A stretch of DNA of 45,944 nucleotides from Pseudomonadota bacterium (GTDB taxonomy: Bacteria > Pseudomonadota > Alphaproteobacteria > Rhizobiales > Beijerinckiaceae), in contig JAJZGX010000008.1 of the NCBI GenBank assembly GCA_021804825.1, positions 1-45,944 on the forward strand, read 5' to 3'. The notes below the pieces were generated by a model. The model was not told the DNA's origin, searched no databases, and worked only from the letters and a program-made list of their open reading frames with translations. Positions 37,973 to 45,841 of this stretch are shown here, piece by piece. Numbering within the stretch: the stretch's first letter is position 1; the number at the start of each line of letters is the position of its first letter. The position numbers and the translations under genes are program-made.

Positions 37973-38910
37973 GCGGCGCTCCCTGTCCAAGCGCTGTACC
38001 AGACCTTGAATTGCGCCAGCCGGTCGCGGGCATAGGCCTTCTGGCTGGGTGTCAAGGCGTCTGAAGGGTTGAAATGCCGCGCATAACCGGCCTCGCCTTC
38101 AAGCTCCAGCAGATATTTGAAATACAGCACCAGATCAGCGCCTTCATCAAAGCTCGACAGCGCCGCCAGCGCTGCTTCAAGTTCCAGCGCGTCGCGCCTC
38201 GCGGTGACATCGCCCAATGCCGCTTTGCGGCATAGCGCCACCAGATGCAGCACCTCGCGCGGCAGCACATTGCCAATTCCGGTGATCGCCCCCAAGGCGC
38301 CGCAGGTGACAAAGCCGTGAAACACCTGCGTGTCGACGCCAACCATCAGCACCAGTCCCGGTTCGGCACCGGCTATATGTTCGGCGGCATAGCGCAGAGC
38401 CGCGGCGCCACCAAATTCCTTGAAGCCCACCAGATTCGGAAAATTGCGGCGGAGCCGGAAAAACAGATCGGCTTTGGTTTCGAAGCCGTAATACGGGCTG
38501 TTGTAAATGACGCTGGGCAGGCCGTCGCCTGCCGCCAGAACTGCGTTGAAATGCGCTTCCTGCGCCGCGGGTGAACTGCCGCGCGACAATACCCGGGGGA
38601 TCAACATGAGGCCCGCCGCGCCGACGCGCCGCGCATGCGCTGCCAGCGCTGCGGCGCGGGCCGGGCTTTGCGCGCCGGTGCCCACCACCACCGGCAGGCC
38701 AGCCGCAACCAGTTGCTCGACGCCTGCAAAGCGCTGCTCATCGGACAGCAGCGGCCAGTCACCCATCGAGCCGCACCACACGACACCGGTCATCCCCTGC
38801 GCCACCAGATCCTGACCTTTGCGCACCAGACCTGCAAAATCCGGCGCACCATCGGGGCCACAGGGCGTCATGAGGGCGGGAAGCACACCAGAGAAGATTT
38901 TCGGAGTCAT
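37969..38910 (-). CDS. DapA-family aldolase, probable pyrroline-4-hydroxy-2-carboxylate deaminase
   Basis: 313 residues from ATG 38910. The TIM-barrel class I aldolase fold of the DHDPS/NAL family has Schiff-base Lys164 in LVGFKEFGG and Tyr136 in VIYNSPYYG. The phosphate/carboxylate loop reads WCGSMGDWPLL in place of the GTTGE motif of true dihydrodipicolinate synthase, a variant I associate with DapA-like enzymes of hydroxyproline clusters. It would deaminate pyrroline-4-hydroxy-2-carboxylate to 2-oxoglutarate semialdehyde. Its stop overlaps the start of the epimerase gene by four bases, so the two form one translationally coupled unit. Another keto-acid aldolase is possible. Confidence 0.83.
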   Translation of the reverse strand: MTPKIFSGVLPALMTPCGPDGAPDFAGLVRKGQDLVAQGMTGVVWCGSMGDWPLLSDEQRFAGVEQLVAAGLPVVVGTGAQSPARAAALAAHARRVGAAGLMLIPRVLSRGSSPAAQEAHFNAVLAAGDGLPSVIYNSPYYGFETKADLFFRLRRNFPNLVGFKEFGGAAALRYAAEHIAGAEPGLVLMVGVDTQVFHGFVTCGALGAITGIGNVLPREVLHLVALCRKAALGDVTARRDALELEAALAALSSFDEGADLVLYFKYLLELEGEAGYARHFNPSDALTPSQKAYARDRLAQFKVWYSAWTGSAA

Positions 38911-38997
38911 GGGCGATCTTTGCAACAGAGAGAAGCGCCAAATGTGCGCACATAAGCTGGCAGCGTCAACAGACCGCCCGCACGGGTCGCGTGGCTT

Positions 38998-39225
38998 TCA
39001 GGCAAAGGCGATGGGCAGGTTGAGACGGTCGGCCTCCTGCTCGATCATTTGCGTGATGGCCAGCAAGTCGTCGAGCGACACTTCAAGGGCGTCATGAGGT
39101 GGCTGCCAATGGGTGAGTTGGTCAAGTTCGATCACCAGTTCATCATCCTCGATGGCTGTGGTCAGCAGCGCCGTCATCTGGCGATAAACGACGCGCACCT
39201 CGCCTTGTGCAAACACGACACTCAT
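38998..39225 (-). CDS. Small cytoplasmic protein translationally coupled to mutY
   Basis: 75 residues whose ATG (39225-39223) overlaps the mutY stop as ATGA. The composition is acidic and helical (LTTAIEDDELVIELDQLTHW, then a leucine-rich helix SLDDLLAITQMIEQEAD), with no signal peptide or membrane segment. The frame is open to 39429 through mutY, but that leader is Arg/Cys/Ala-rich and not homologous to anything expected. No family is recognised. Coupling suggests synthesis in proportion to MutY, but no function can be assigned. Confidence 0.6.
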   Translation of the reverse strand: MSVVFAQGEVRVVYRQMTALLTTAIEDDELVIELDQLTHWQPPHDALEVSLDDLLAITQMIEQEADRLNLPIAFA

Positions 39226-40280
39226 GCAAGCTCCCCGGAATGGTTGGTGGCATGGGCCAGAATCTTGCGCATCAGGCTTGGCAAGGCGGCCTCGCCCAGC
39301 GCCTGCGGCCGCGTCCATGTCTGATGCGGTGAAAGAGCAGCAGGCCCGGCGGCGACGCCGCGCATCACCTGCAATGTCAGCCCGAAATGCGTGAAAACAT
39401 GGCGCACTTCGCCCGGCAAGGCCTGCCATGTGACGCCTTGCGGGAGAATCGGCACGGTGCCGTCAAACCCCGATAGCGGAAATCCCGTCATGCCGCCGAG
39501 CAGGCCGCGCGATGGCCTCGCTTCCAGCAGCACGGCACCGTCCGGCCGGGTGAGAAAATACGCTTGCCCCAGCCGTTCGGGCCGGGGCGGCTTGAGCGTG
39601 CGACGCGGATATTCGCTAGCCCTTGCACCCGCAACCGCGCAATGTTTCGCGACTGGGCAGGCCGGACAGCGCGGCCCCCGCGGTGTGCACAAGGTGGCGC
39701 CAAAGTCCATCATCGCCTGCGCATAATCGCCGGGGCGCGACGCAGGTGTCAGGCTGGCGGCAAGCTCACGCAATTGCGCCTTGGCGGCGGGCAAGGGCTG
39801 GGCAACCGCGAACAGCCGCGCCACCACCCGCTCGACATTGCCATCAACCACGACCGCCTGCTGATCGAAGGCTATGGCGGCTATGGCGGCGGCTGTATAG
39901 GGGCCAATGCCGGGCAGCGCTCGCCAGCCTGCCTCATTTTGCGGAAAGACGCCGCGAAGGTCATGGGCAATATGGTGCGCCGCTTCGTGCAACCTTCGGG
40001 CACGGGCGTAATAGCCAAGCCCGGCCCAGGCGCGCATGATGGCTTCACGTTCGGCGTCAGCCAGCGCCTGCACATCCGGCCAGCGCGCCAAAAAGCGATG
40101 AAAATACGGCATGACCGTGGCCACCACGGTTTGTTGCAGCATGATTTCCGAAAGCATCACATGGAAGGGATCGGCCTTGCGTCCCGGCGCGGCGCGCCAA
40201 GGCAGGTCGCGATGGCCGGCATCATACCAGGCCAGGAGATCAGGCCCGAAGGTGGCGGGCGTGGGTTTTGCGGTGGTCAT
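39222..40280 (-). CDS. mutY: A/G-specific adenine DNA glycosylase
   Basis: 352 residues. HRDLPWR and SEIMLQQTVVATV (catalytic Glu near residue 48) open the HhH-GPD domain; LPGIGPYTAAAIAAIAF is the helix-hairpin-helix, and VVDGNVERVVARLF holds the catalytic Asp. The iron-sulfur loop is Cys-x6-Cys-x2-Cys-x5-Cys (CTPRGPRCPACPVAKHC). A NUDIX-like C-terminal domain that reads 8-oxoguanine follows. It removes adenine mispaired with 8-oxoG. It is divergent from the DUF721 gene across a 50-base gap that must carry both promoters. Confidence 0.96.
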   Translation of the reverse strand: MTTAKPTPATFGPDLLAWYDAGHRDLPWRAAPGRKADPFHVMLSEIMLQQTVVATVMPYFHRFLARWPDVQALADAEREAIMRAWAGLGYYARARRLHEAAHHIAHDLRGVFPQNEAGWRALPGIGPYTAAAIAAIAFDQQAVVVDGNVERVVARLFAVAQPLPAAKAQLRELAASLTPASRPGDYAQAMMDFGATLCTPRGPRCPACPVAKHCAVAGARASEYPRRTLKPPRPERLGQAYFLTRPDGAVLLEARPSRGLLGGMTGFPLSGFDGTVPILPQGVTWQALPGEVRHVFTHFGLTLQVMRGVAAGPAALSPHQTWTRPQALGEAALPSLMRKILAHATNHSGELA

Positions 40281-40330
40281 GGCTGTGCTATAGCCACGCT
40301 TGTCGTTGCCGTCGAGGTTGGTATCTGCTC

Positions 40331-40837
40331 ATGAAAACCAGACCCGTCCGCCGCACGTCAGCAAAGCCGCTCGGTGAGTTGCTCGGCGCTTCGCTCGACC
40401 CCGTTCTGGCCAAGCGCGGCTTTACCGAAGGCGGCTTGATCCGGCATTGGCCCACCATTGTCGGTGACAGGTTGGCGCGGGTGTGCCTGCCAGAAAAGAT
40501 GCACCATGCACCGCATGGCCCCAAGCGTGCGCCCGACATGAAATCTGAACCGGCGACGCTGGTGCTGCGGGTTGAAAGCGCCATGGCGCTCGAAGTGCAG
40601 CATCTGGCACCGGTCATCATCGGAAAAATCAACAGCCATTTCGGCTGGGCTGCGGTTGGCAAGCTGGCGCTGCGCCAAGGGCCGGTCGCCACGAAACCGC
40701 TGAAGAAGCCAGCCCGCGCCGCGCCTGATGCCGCGATGCTGGCCAAGGCCGACGCGATCAGCGCTGGCATCGAGGATGAGGCTCTGCGGGTCCGCATCGC
40801 AGCGCTCGGCGCGCTGGTGCTGCGCGAACAGGCGTGA
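40331..40837 (+). CDS. DUF721 (DciA-like) protein
   Basis: 168 residues from ATG 40331; the longer frame from 40268 overlaps the mutY promoter. The DUF721 domain covers about residues 15-110: LGELLGASLDPVLAKRGF, LIRHWPTIVGDRLARV and a strand-rich part ending in INSHFGW. The extended basic/Ala-rich tail is usual in alphaproteobacteria. DciA proteins load or assist the replicative helicase, and a DNA-replication role is inferred by domain similarity. The gene precedes a DsbA-like gene as in many rhizobial genomes. Confidence 0.83.
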   Translation: MKTRPVRRTSAKPLGELLGASLDPVLAKRGFTEGGLIRHWPTIVGDRLARVCLPEKMHHAPHGPKRAPDMKSEPATLVLRVESAMALEVQHLAPVIIGKINSHFGWAAVGKLALRQGPVATKPLKKPARAAPDAAMLAKADAISAGIEDEALRVRIAALGALVLREQA

Positions 40838-40946
40838 TCACATCCTTGCGAGGCATGAAGCTTTGCCTGCATTTGCCGTCTTTCAGACAAACTGAAAATG
40901 CACTAAGGGTGAGAAAGAACCGCAGATCACTTTATCTGGAGCGCGC

Positions 40947-41591
40947 ATGTCCAATACCCCGTCCTTCAATCGCCGCCGCCTGCTGCAAGCTGCAACCGCT
41001 GGCAGTGTGCTGCTCATGGCCGGAAGCGGGCAAGCCTTTGCCGCCGGGCCGGACTATACGATGGCGCAACTCATGGTGCCGATGCCGCTGAAAGACTTGC
41101 CCGAGGGCAAGGCGGGCGCGCCTGTGACCATCATCGAATATGCCTCGATGACCTGCCCGCATTGTGCGCATTTCCAGGTCGAGACCATGCCGCAACTGAA
41201 GAAGGATTATCTCGATACCGGCAAGGCCGTGCATATTTTGCGCGAGTTCCCGCTCGATCCTTTGGCGACGGCCGCCTTCATGCTGGCGCGCTACGCCGGC
41301 GATGACAAGCGCAACGCACTGGTTGACATGCTGTTTCGTCGCCAGAACGAATGGGTTTACGTCGACAAGCAAATTCCGGCGCTCACTAAGCTGGTGGCCG
41401 AGGTTGGCATCACGCAGGCCGATTTCGACAAATGCCTCGCCGACAAGGCGCTCTATGACAATGTCAACAAGATGCGCGACATTGCCTCAAACAGTTTCAA
41501 GGTCGATTCGACCCCGACGTTTTTCATCAATGGTCGTCGTCACGAGGGCGATTTCGAGGTCAAGGATCTCGCTGATCTGATCAAGGCCTGA
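40947..41591 (+). CDS. DsbA-family thiol oxidoreductase with Tat-like signal
   Basis: 214 residues. The N-terminus has FNRRRLLQAATAGSVLLMAG, a twin-arginine-type signal, and cleavage near AFAA. The thioredoxin fold carries the active-site Cys70-Pro-His-Cys73 (YASMTCPHCAHF) and the cis-Pro in STPTFFING. CPHC is the typical DsbA/BdbD motif, so it probably forms disulfides in periplasmic proteins. It follows DUF721 by 109 bases; the alpha/beta hydrolase begins 9 bases after its stop and is likely co-transcribed. Tat export of a folded DsbA is unusual, but the signal could also function through Sec. Confidence 0.9.
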   Translation: MSNTPSFNRRRLLQAATAGSVLLMAGSGQAFAAGPDYTMAQLMVPMPLKDLPEGKAGAPVTIIEYASMTCPHCAHFQVETMPQLKKDYLDTGKAVHILREFPLDPLATAAFMLARYAGDDKRNALVDMLFRRQNEWVYVDKQIPALTKLVAEVGITQADFDKCLADKALYDNVNKMRDIASNSFKVDSTPTFFINGRRHEGDFEVKDLADLIKA

Positions 41592-41599
41592 GGGGTTCC

Positions 41600-42502
41600 A
41601 TGCCTGAGCCCGCCGACCTGTTCCCCGGCTTCACCACGCAGCATGTGGCAAGTCCGGGCGGTGGGTTGTTCGTGCGGGTCGGTGGGCATGGGCCGCCGCT
41701 GGTGCTGTTGCATGGCTTTCCGCAGACCCATGCCGAATGGCACAAAATCGCGCCAGCTCTCGCTGAACGCTTCACGTTGATCATTCCTGATTTGCGCGGT
41801 TACGGCAATTCCGCCATGCCCGAAAGCCTTGGTGGCGCGGCCTATACCAAGCGCCAGATGGCGGAAGATGTGATCATGCTGATGGCGCATTTTGGTTTTG
41901 ACCAATTTGCCGTCGTCGGCCATGACCGAGGTGCACGCGTCGCCTACCGGCTGGCGCTCGATCATCCCGAGCGCGTCAGTCGGCTGGTGCTGATCGACAT
42001 TCTGCCAACCTACCAGATGTGGTCGCGCATGGATGCGGCGCGGGCCATGCAGGCGTATCACTGGATGTTTCTGGCGCAACCTGCGCCGTTGCCTGAGGTG
42101 CTCATTGCCGGGGCGCCGCAGCTTTATCTCGATCACACACTGGCAAGCTGGACCAAGACCAAATCGCTGCAAGGCTTTGATGCCAGAGCGCTGGCGCATT
42201 ACCGCGCCGCCTTTGCAGCGTCGGGGCGCATCCATGCCTGCTGCGAGGATTACCGCGCCGGCGCAACGCATGACCGGATGGCCGACGAGGCTGATCTGGC
42301 GGCGCGCAAGACGCTCGACATGCCAGTGCTGGCGCTGTGGGGCACAGCGGGGATACCGGCGGGTGCGCAGACCGGCCTTGGGCCGCTGGAACTATGGGCG
42401 GCGCTGGCACCAGGCATCACCGGCATGGCGCTCGATGGCGGGCATTTCCTGCCCGAGGAAAATCCGCAGGCCTGTGCGGCGGCGTTGTTGGCCTTTCTTT
42501 GA
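41600..42502 (+). CDS. Alpha/beta hydrolase, predicted fluoroacetate (haloacetate) dehalogenase
   Basis: 300 residues. LHGFPQTHAEWH and VVGHDRGARVAYRLALDHP (partly quoted: GHDRGARVAYR) give nucleophile Asp109, Arg110 and Arg113. ILPTY follows Asp133, which corresponds to the acid residue; YHWMFLAQPAP supplies His154 and Trp155, LASWTK Trp184, CEDYRAG Tyr218, and GGHFLPEE His282. These match, one by one, the residues described for the Rhodopseudomonas fluoroacetate dehalogenase RPA1163 (Asp110, Arg111, Arg114, Asp134, His155, Trp156, Trp185, Tyr219, His280). Such enzymes break the C-F bond to give glycolate and fluoride. An epoxide hydrolase is unlikely because the fluoride pocket is intact. 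A fluoride exporter is not visible nearby. Confidence 0.82.
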   Translation: MPEPADLFPGFTTQHVASPGGGLFVRVGGHGPPLVLLHGFPQTHAEWHKIAPALAERFTLIIPDLRGYGNSAMPESLGGAAYTKRQMAEDVIMLMAHFGFDQFAVVGHDRGARVAYRLALDHPERVSRLVLIDILPTYQMWSRMDAARAMQAYHWMFLAQPAPLPEVLIAGAPQLYLDHTLASWTKTKSLQGFDARALAHYRAAFAASGRIHACCEDYRAGATHDRMADEADLAARKTLDMPVLALWGTAGIPAGAQTGLGPLELWAALAPGITGMALDGGHFLPEENPQACAAALLAFL

Positions 42503-42549
42503 TCGGCACCCCATATGGGGGGCAGCGAAATTGTCGAGGGCGCGGGGCG

Positions 42550-43398
42550 ATGAAAGCAGGCTTGAGGAGCAAACCGCGCATCGGACTGGCGCTGGGCGGT
42601 GGCGGCGCACGCGGGCTGGCGCATATTGCGGTGCTCGAAGCGCTGGATGATATGGGGCTTCGCCCGGCGATCATTGCTGGAACATCGATTGGGGCGGTGA
42701 TTGGCGCGGCCTATGCGGCTGGGCTATCGGGAGCAAGGTTGCGCCATCATGTGCTCAGCCTCGCGGCCGACCGGCCCGATGTCATGGCCAAACTGCTCAA
42801 GGCCCGGGTCGGGCGCATATCCGACCTGTTTGTCGGCAGATTGAGCAATCCCATCACCATTGATTCCGAGATTTTCCTTGATCATTTCTGGCCGCAAGCG
42901 GTGCCGGATCATTTTGAAGACCTCGAAATTCCGTTCATGGCGATAGCGACCGACTTTACGGCGCGTCGCGAAGCACTGTTTCAATCCGGCGCGCTCGCCC
43001 CCGCAGTGGCCGCCTCGATGGCCATTCCCGGCCTCATCCGCCCTGTGGTGGCCGAAGGGATGTTGCTGGTTGATGGCGGCGCCGTGAACCCGCTGCCCTA
43101 CAATCATCTGTTCGGCAAAGCCGACATCATCATTGCCGTCGATGTCACGGGTGGCCCGCTTGAAGACAGCAGCAAGCGCCCGACCGCCTTTCAATTGATG
43201 TTCGGCGCGGCACAGATCATGGCGGGGTCCATCACCGCGCAAATGCTGAAAGCCCGTGCGCCGGACATTCTGCTGAAGCCGCCGGTCGAGGGCTTTCGTG
43301 TGCTGGATTTTTTCAAGGCCGCGCAAATTCTTGACGCCGCCGCGCCGATCGTCGCCACATTGCAGAGCGAACTCGATCATCTGCTGGTCGGTGCCTGA
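42550..43398 (+). CDS. Patatin-like phospholipase
   Basis: 282 residues from ATG 42550 (the frame is open to 42337 but overlaps the hydrolase gene). The family motifs are complete: LGGGGARGLAHIAVL (oxyanion hole), IIAGTSIGAVIGAAYAAG (nucleophile Ser in GTSIG), and LVDGGAVNPLPY (catalytic Asp in DGG). This is a cytoplasmic Ser-Asp dyad lipase, probably acting on phospholipids or other acyl esters; physiological substrate unknown. It is 47 bases after the dehalogenase-like gene, on the same strand, and may share its transcript. A tRNA gene follows, on the opposite strand. Confidence 0.92.
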   Translation: MKAGLRSKPRIGLALGGGGARGLAHIAVLEALDDMGLRPAIIAGTSIGAVIGAAYAAGLSGARLRHHVLSLAADRPDVMAKLLKARVGRISDLFVGRLSNPITIDSEIFLDHFWPQAVPDHFEDLEIPFMAIATDFTARREALFQSGALAPAVAASMAIPGLIRPVVAEGMLLVDGGAVNPLPYNHLFGKADIIIAVDVTGGPLEDSSKRPTAFQLMFGAAQIMAGSITAQMLKARAPDILLKPPVEGFRVLDFFKAAQILDAAAPIVATLQSELDHLLVGA

Positions 43399-43428
43399 AG
43401 CGCATCTGGCGGGCTCAAGTGGCGCGGA

Positions 43429-43503
43429 TGGCTGGGACGGGAGGATTCGAACCTCCGGATGGCGGAATCAAAATCCGCTGCCTTACCACTTGGCGACGTC
43501 CCA
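43429..43503 (-). tRNA. tRNA-Gln (anticodon TTG)
   Basis: On the minus strand a complete cloverleaf: acceptor TGGGACG / CGTCCCA, anticodon stem GCGGA / TCCGC around loop TTTTGAT (anticodon TTG, reading CAA), a T arm with GGTTCGAATCC, and an encoded GCCA 3' end. It lies between the patatin and glutathione peroxidase genes and opposes both. Confidence 0.95.
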
Positions 43504-43694
43504 TCGCGCGGCAACTCAATAGGCGGTAACGCGCGGCGCCGCAATCCTCTTTTGCCAGATTTGCGCCGTTGAAATGGCGATGGTCGCGCACTTCGAGTGA
43601 TGAATTTGTGCAGGAGGGCGTGCAATTGCGCGCGACGTCAGGCCCAGCATCCTGTGCTATAGCGCAGCACGATCCTTTTATTCCGGAGCCAGAT

Positions 43695-44177
43695 ATGAGC
43701 CTTTCGCCCGAAATCGCCCTCAAAACGCTCGATGGTCAGGACGCGCGCGTCGGCGATTATGCAGACAAGGTACTGCTGGTGGTCAATGTCGCCAGCAAGT
43801 GCGGTTTTACACCGCAATATGAGGGGCTTGAGGCACTATATCGGCGCTTCAAGGCGCAGGGCTTCGTGGTTCTGGGCTTTCCTTGCGATCAATTCGGCCA
43901 TCAGGAACCCGGCGATGCGGCGGCGATCTTGAGTTTTTGCTCCACCAGCTATGATGTCACCTTTCCGATGTTTGCCAAGACCAATGTCAATGGCGAGGAC
44001 ACCCACCCGCTGTTCAAGGCCTTGAAACACGAGGCGCCGGGGCTGCTTGGCACGGAGGCGGTGAAGTGGAACTTCACCAAATTTCTGGTGGATCGCCAAG
44101 GCAAGGTCGTGCGCCGCTATGCGCCCGCCGACAAGCCCGCTGATCTGGCCAAAGACATTGCGCCTTTGCTGGCGTGA
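43695..44177 (+). CDS. Glutathione peroxidase
   Basis: 160 residues from ATG 43695, 6 bases after GGAG. The Cys-type peroxidase motif is NVASKCGFTPQYEGL (peroxidatic Cys36), with GFPCDQFGHQEPG (catalytic Gln and likely resolving Cys) and KWNFTKFLVDRQG (catalytic Trp and Asn). It reduces hydroperoxides with glutathione or thioredoxin; Cys rather than selenocysteine is used. With gor elsewhere in the window it contributes to thiol redox defence. An FPCNQFG-to-FPCDQFG change is conservative. A 190-base gap precedes it. Confidence 0.94.
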   Translation: MSLSPEIALKTLDGQDARVGDYADKVLLVVNVASKCGFTPQYEGLEALYRRFKAQGFVVLGFPCDQFGHQEPGDAAAILSFCSTSYDVTFPMFAKTNVNGEDTHPLFKALKHEAPGLLGTEAVKWNFTKFLVDRQGKVVRRYAPADKPADLAKDIAPLLA

Positions 44178-44242
44178 AGCGGCGCCAACAGAGTCGTTGC
44201 ATGGCGCGCAGCATGCGCTAGATTGCCACCAAAGGACGCGCC

Positions 44243-45664
44243 ATGACCCATGATCCCACCACACGCCAGTTCAAAGCCAATGCCCATGAGGCCTTGGGCG
44301 ATGCGCAATTGCAGAAAGCCATGGGCAATGTGCGCAGTGGCTTTATCGACAAACGCGCGAAGGCCGCAGCCCGCCTGCCGGAATTTGAGGCGTTGCGTGA
44401 TTCGGCCAAAGCCATCAAGACCCATACGCTCGCCCATCTCGATCTTTACATTGAGGCCTATGTCAGCCGGGTCGAGGCAGCCGGCGGGCATGTGCATTTT
44501 GCGCGCACCGGCGCGGAAGCCAACGAGATCGTGCTCGACATCTGCCGTCAGGCCGATGCGAAGATCGTCACCAAGGGCAAATCGATGATCTCGGAGGAAA
44601 CCGGGGTCAACGCCGCGTTGGAATCCGCGGGACTGGCTGTGGTCGAGACCGATCTTGGTGAATATATCATTCAATTGCGCGGCGAGACGCCTTCACACAT
44701 CATCGCGCCGGCCGTGCATCTGAATAAAGAACAGGTCGCAGATGATTTTCGGCGTGTGCACGACCACCTGGCGCCGGGCCGCGATCTGACGCAGGCCGTG
44801 AGCCTGCTGACCGAAGCGCGCGGCGTGCTGCGGCAAAAATTCCTCAAGGCCGATGTCGGGATAACGGGGGCCAATTTCCTGGTGGCGGAGACCGGCACGT
44901 CGATCATCGTCACCAACGAAGGCAATGGCGACCTCACGCAAATTCTGCCCAAGGTGCATATCGTGCTGGCGTCGCTGGAAAAGCTGGTGCCGACCCTCGA
45001 AGATGCCAGCCAGATCCTGCGCGTGCTGGCGCGCTCGGCGACCGGACAGGACATGTCCGTCTATACGACGCTTTCGACCGGCCCGCGCCGCGCCGACGAT
45101 CTCGATGGCCCGCAAGCCTATCATGTGATTTTGCTTGATAATGGCCGCTCGTCCATGCTCGGCACTGATTTTGAAGACATGCTGCGCTGTATCCGCTGCG
45201 GCGCCTGCATGAACCATTGCCCGGTCTATCATGCCGTGGGCGGCCATGCCTATGGCTGGGTCTATCCTGGCCCGATGGGTGCGGTTTTGACGCCAAGCCT
45301 GATCGGGGTTTCGGAGGGGGGACAATTGCCCAATGCCTCCACCTTCTGTGGACGCTGCGAGAGCGTTTGCCCGGTGCGCATTCCGCTGCCAAAATTGATG
45401 CGCCATTGGCGCGAGCGTGAGTTCGAGCGCCATCTGACGCCCGCCACCCAACGCTATGGGCTTGGCATCTGGGGGTTTTTCGCGCGGCGTCCGCGGCTGT
45501 ATCAGGCCGGAACGCGCGTCGCCATGGCGCTGCTGGGCTGGAGTGGACGCGCCAAGGGCCGTTTCAACCGCCTGCCGCTGGCTGGTGGCTGGACAGACAG
45601 CCGCGATTTACCGGCCCCGCAGGGCCAGACCTTCCAGGCGCAATGGCAAGCCCGCAAAGGCTGA
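44243..45664 (+). CDS. lutB: Lactate utilisation iron-sulfur protein LutB
   Basis: 473 residues. The N-terminal LUD-type domain (residues about 30-290) has GAEANEIVLDIC, KGKSMISEETGVNAAL, IIQLRGETPSHIIAPAVH and AETGTSIIVTNEGNGDL. The C-terminal part has two 4Fe-4S clusters, CIRCGACMNHCPVYH (about residue 315) and CGRCESVCPVRIPLPKLM, then a basic tail. LutB with LutA and LutC oxidises L-lactate. Neither LutA nor LutC is in view; LutA is not just upstream (gpx is), so the set is either split, or continues beyond the window past the repeats at its 3' side. An orphan paralog of unknown substrate is the alternative. Confidence 0.92.
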   Translation: MTHDPTTRQFKANAHEALGDAQLQKAMGNVRSGFIDKRAKAAARLPEFEALRDSAKAIKTHTLAHLDLYIEAYVSRVEAAGGHVHFARTGAEANEIVLDICRQADAKIVTKGKSMISEETGVNAALESAGLAVVETDLGEYIIQLRGETPSHIIAPAVHLNKEQVADDFRRVHDHLAPGRDLTQAVSLLTEARGVLRQKFLKADVGITGANFLVAETGTSIIVTNEGNGDLTQILPKVHIVLASLEKLVPTLEDASQILRVLARSATGQDMSVYTTLSTGPRRADDLDGPQAYHVILLDNGRSSMLGTDFEDMLRCIRCGACMNHCPVYHAVGGHAYGWVYPGPMGAVLTPSLIGVSEGGQLPNASTFCGRCESVCPVRIPLPKLMRHWREREFERHLTPATQRYGLGIWGFFARRPRLYQAGTRVAMALLGWSGRAKGRFNRLPLAGGWTDSRDLPAPQGQTFQAQWQARKG

Positions 45665-45710
45665 GGCAGGGCTTGCGAGCCCCTTCGCCATCATTGCGAG
45701 CGCCCCACCC
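45665..45710. repeat. Degenerate fragment of the palindromic repeat
   Basis: CGCCATCATTGCGAGCGCCC at about 45686-45705 is the 5' part of the repeat core without its GAAGCAA half, next to the full copies that follow. Confidence 0.5.
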
Positions 45711-45819
45711 CCGTCATTGCGAGCGTAAGCGAAGCAACCCAGGGGTTTAGTGACGCCACCACCGCAGCAATCTCCGAGCCCCCTGGGTTGCTTCGTCGCT
45801 GCGCTCCTCGCAATGACGG
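45711..45819. repeat. Composite palindromic repeat, unit 1
   Basis: A plus copy (CGTCATTGCGAGCGTAAGCG then AAGCAACCCAGGGGTTT, 45712-45748) and a minus copy (CCCTGGGTTGCTTCGTCGCT then GCGCTCCTCGCAATGACGG, about 45781-45819) flank a 30-base centre containing CCGCAGCAATCTCC. The same family occurs at 35195-35430. Confidence 0.85.
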
Positions 45820-45841
45820 CGGTGATGGTGCGTGCCACTCG

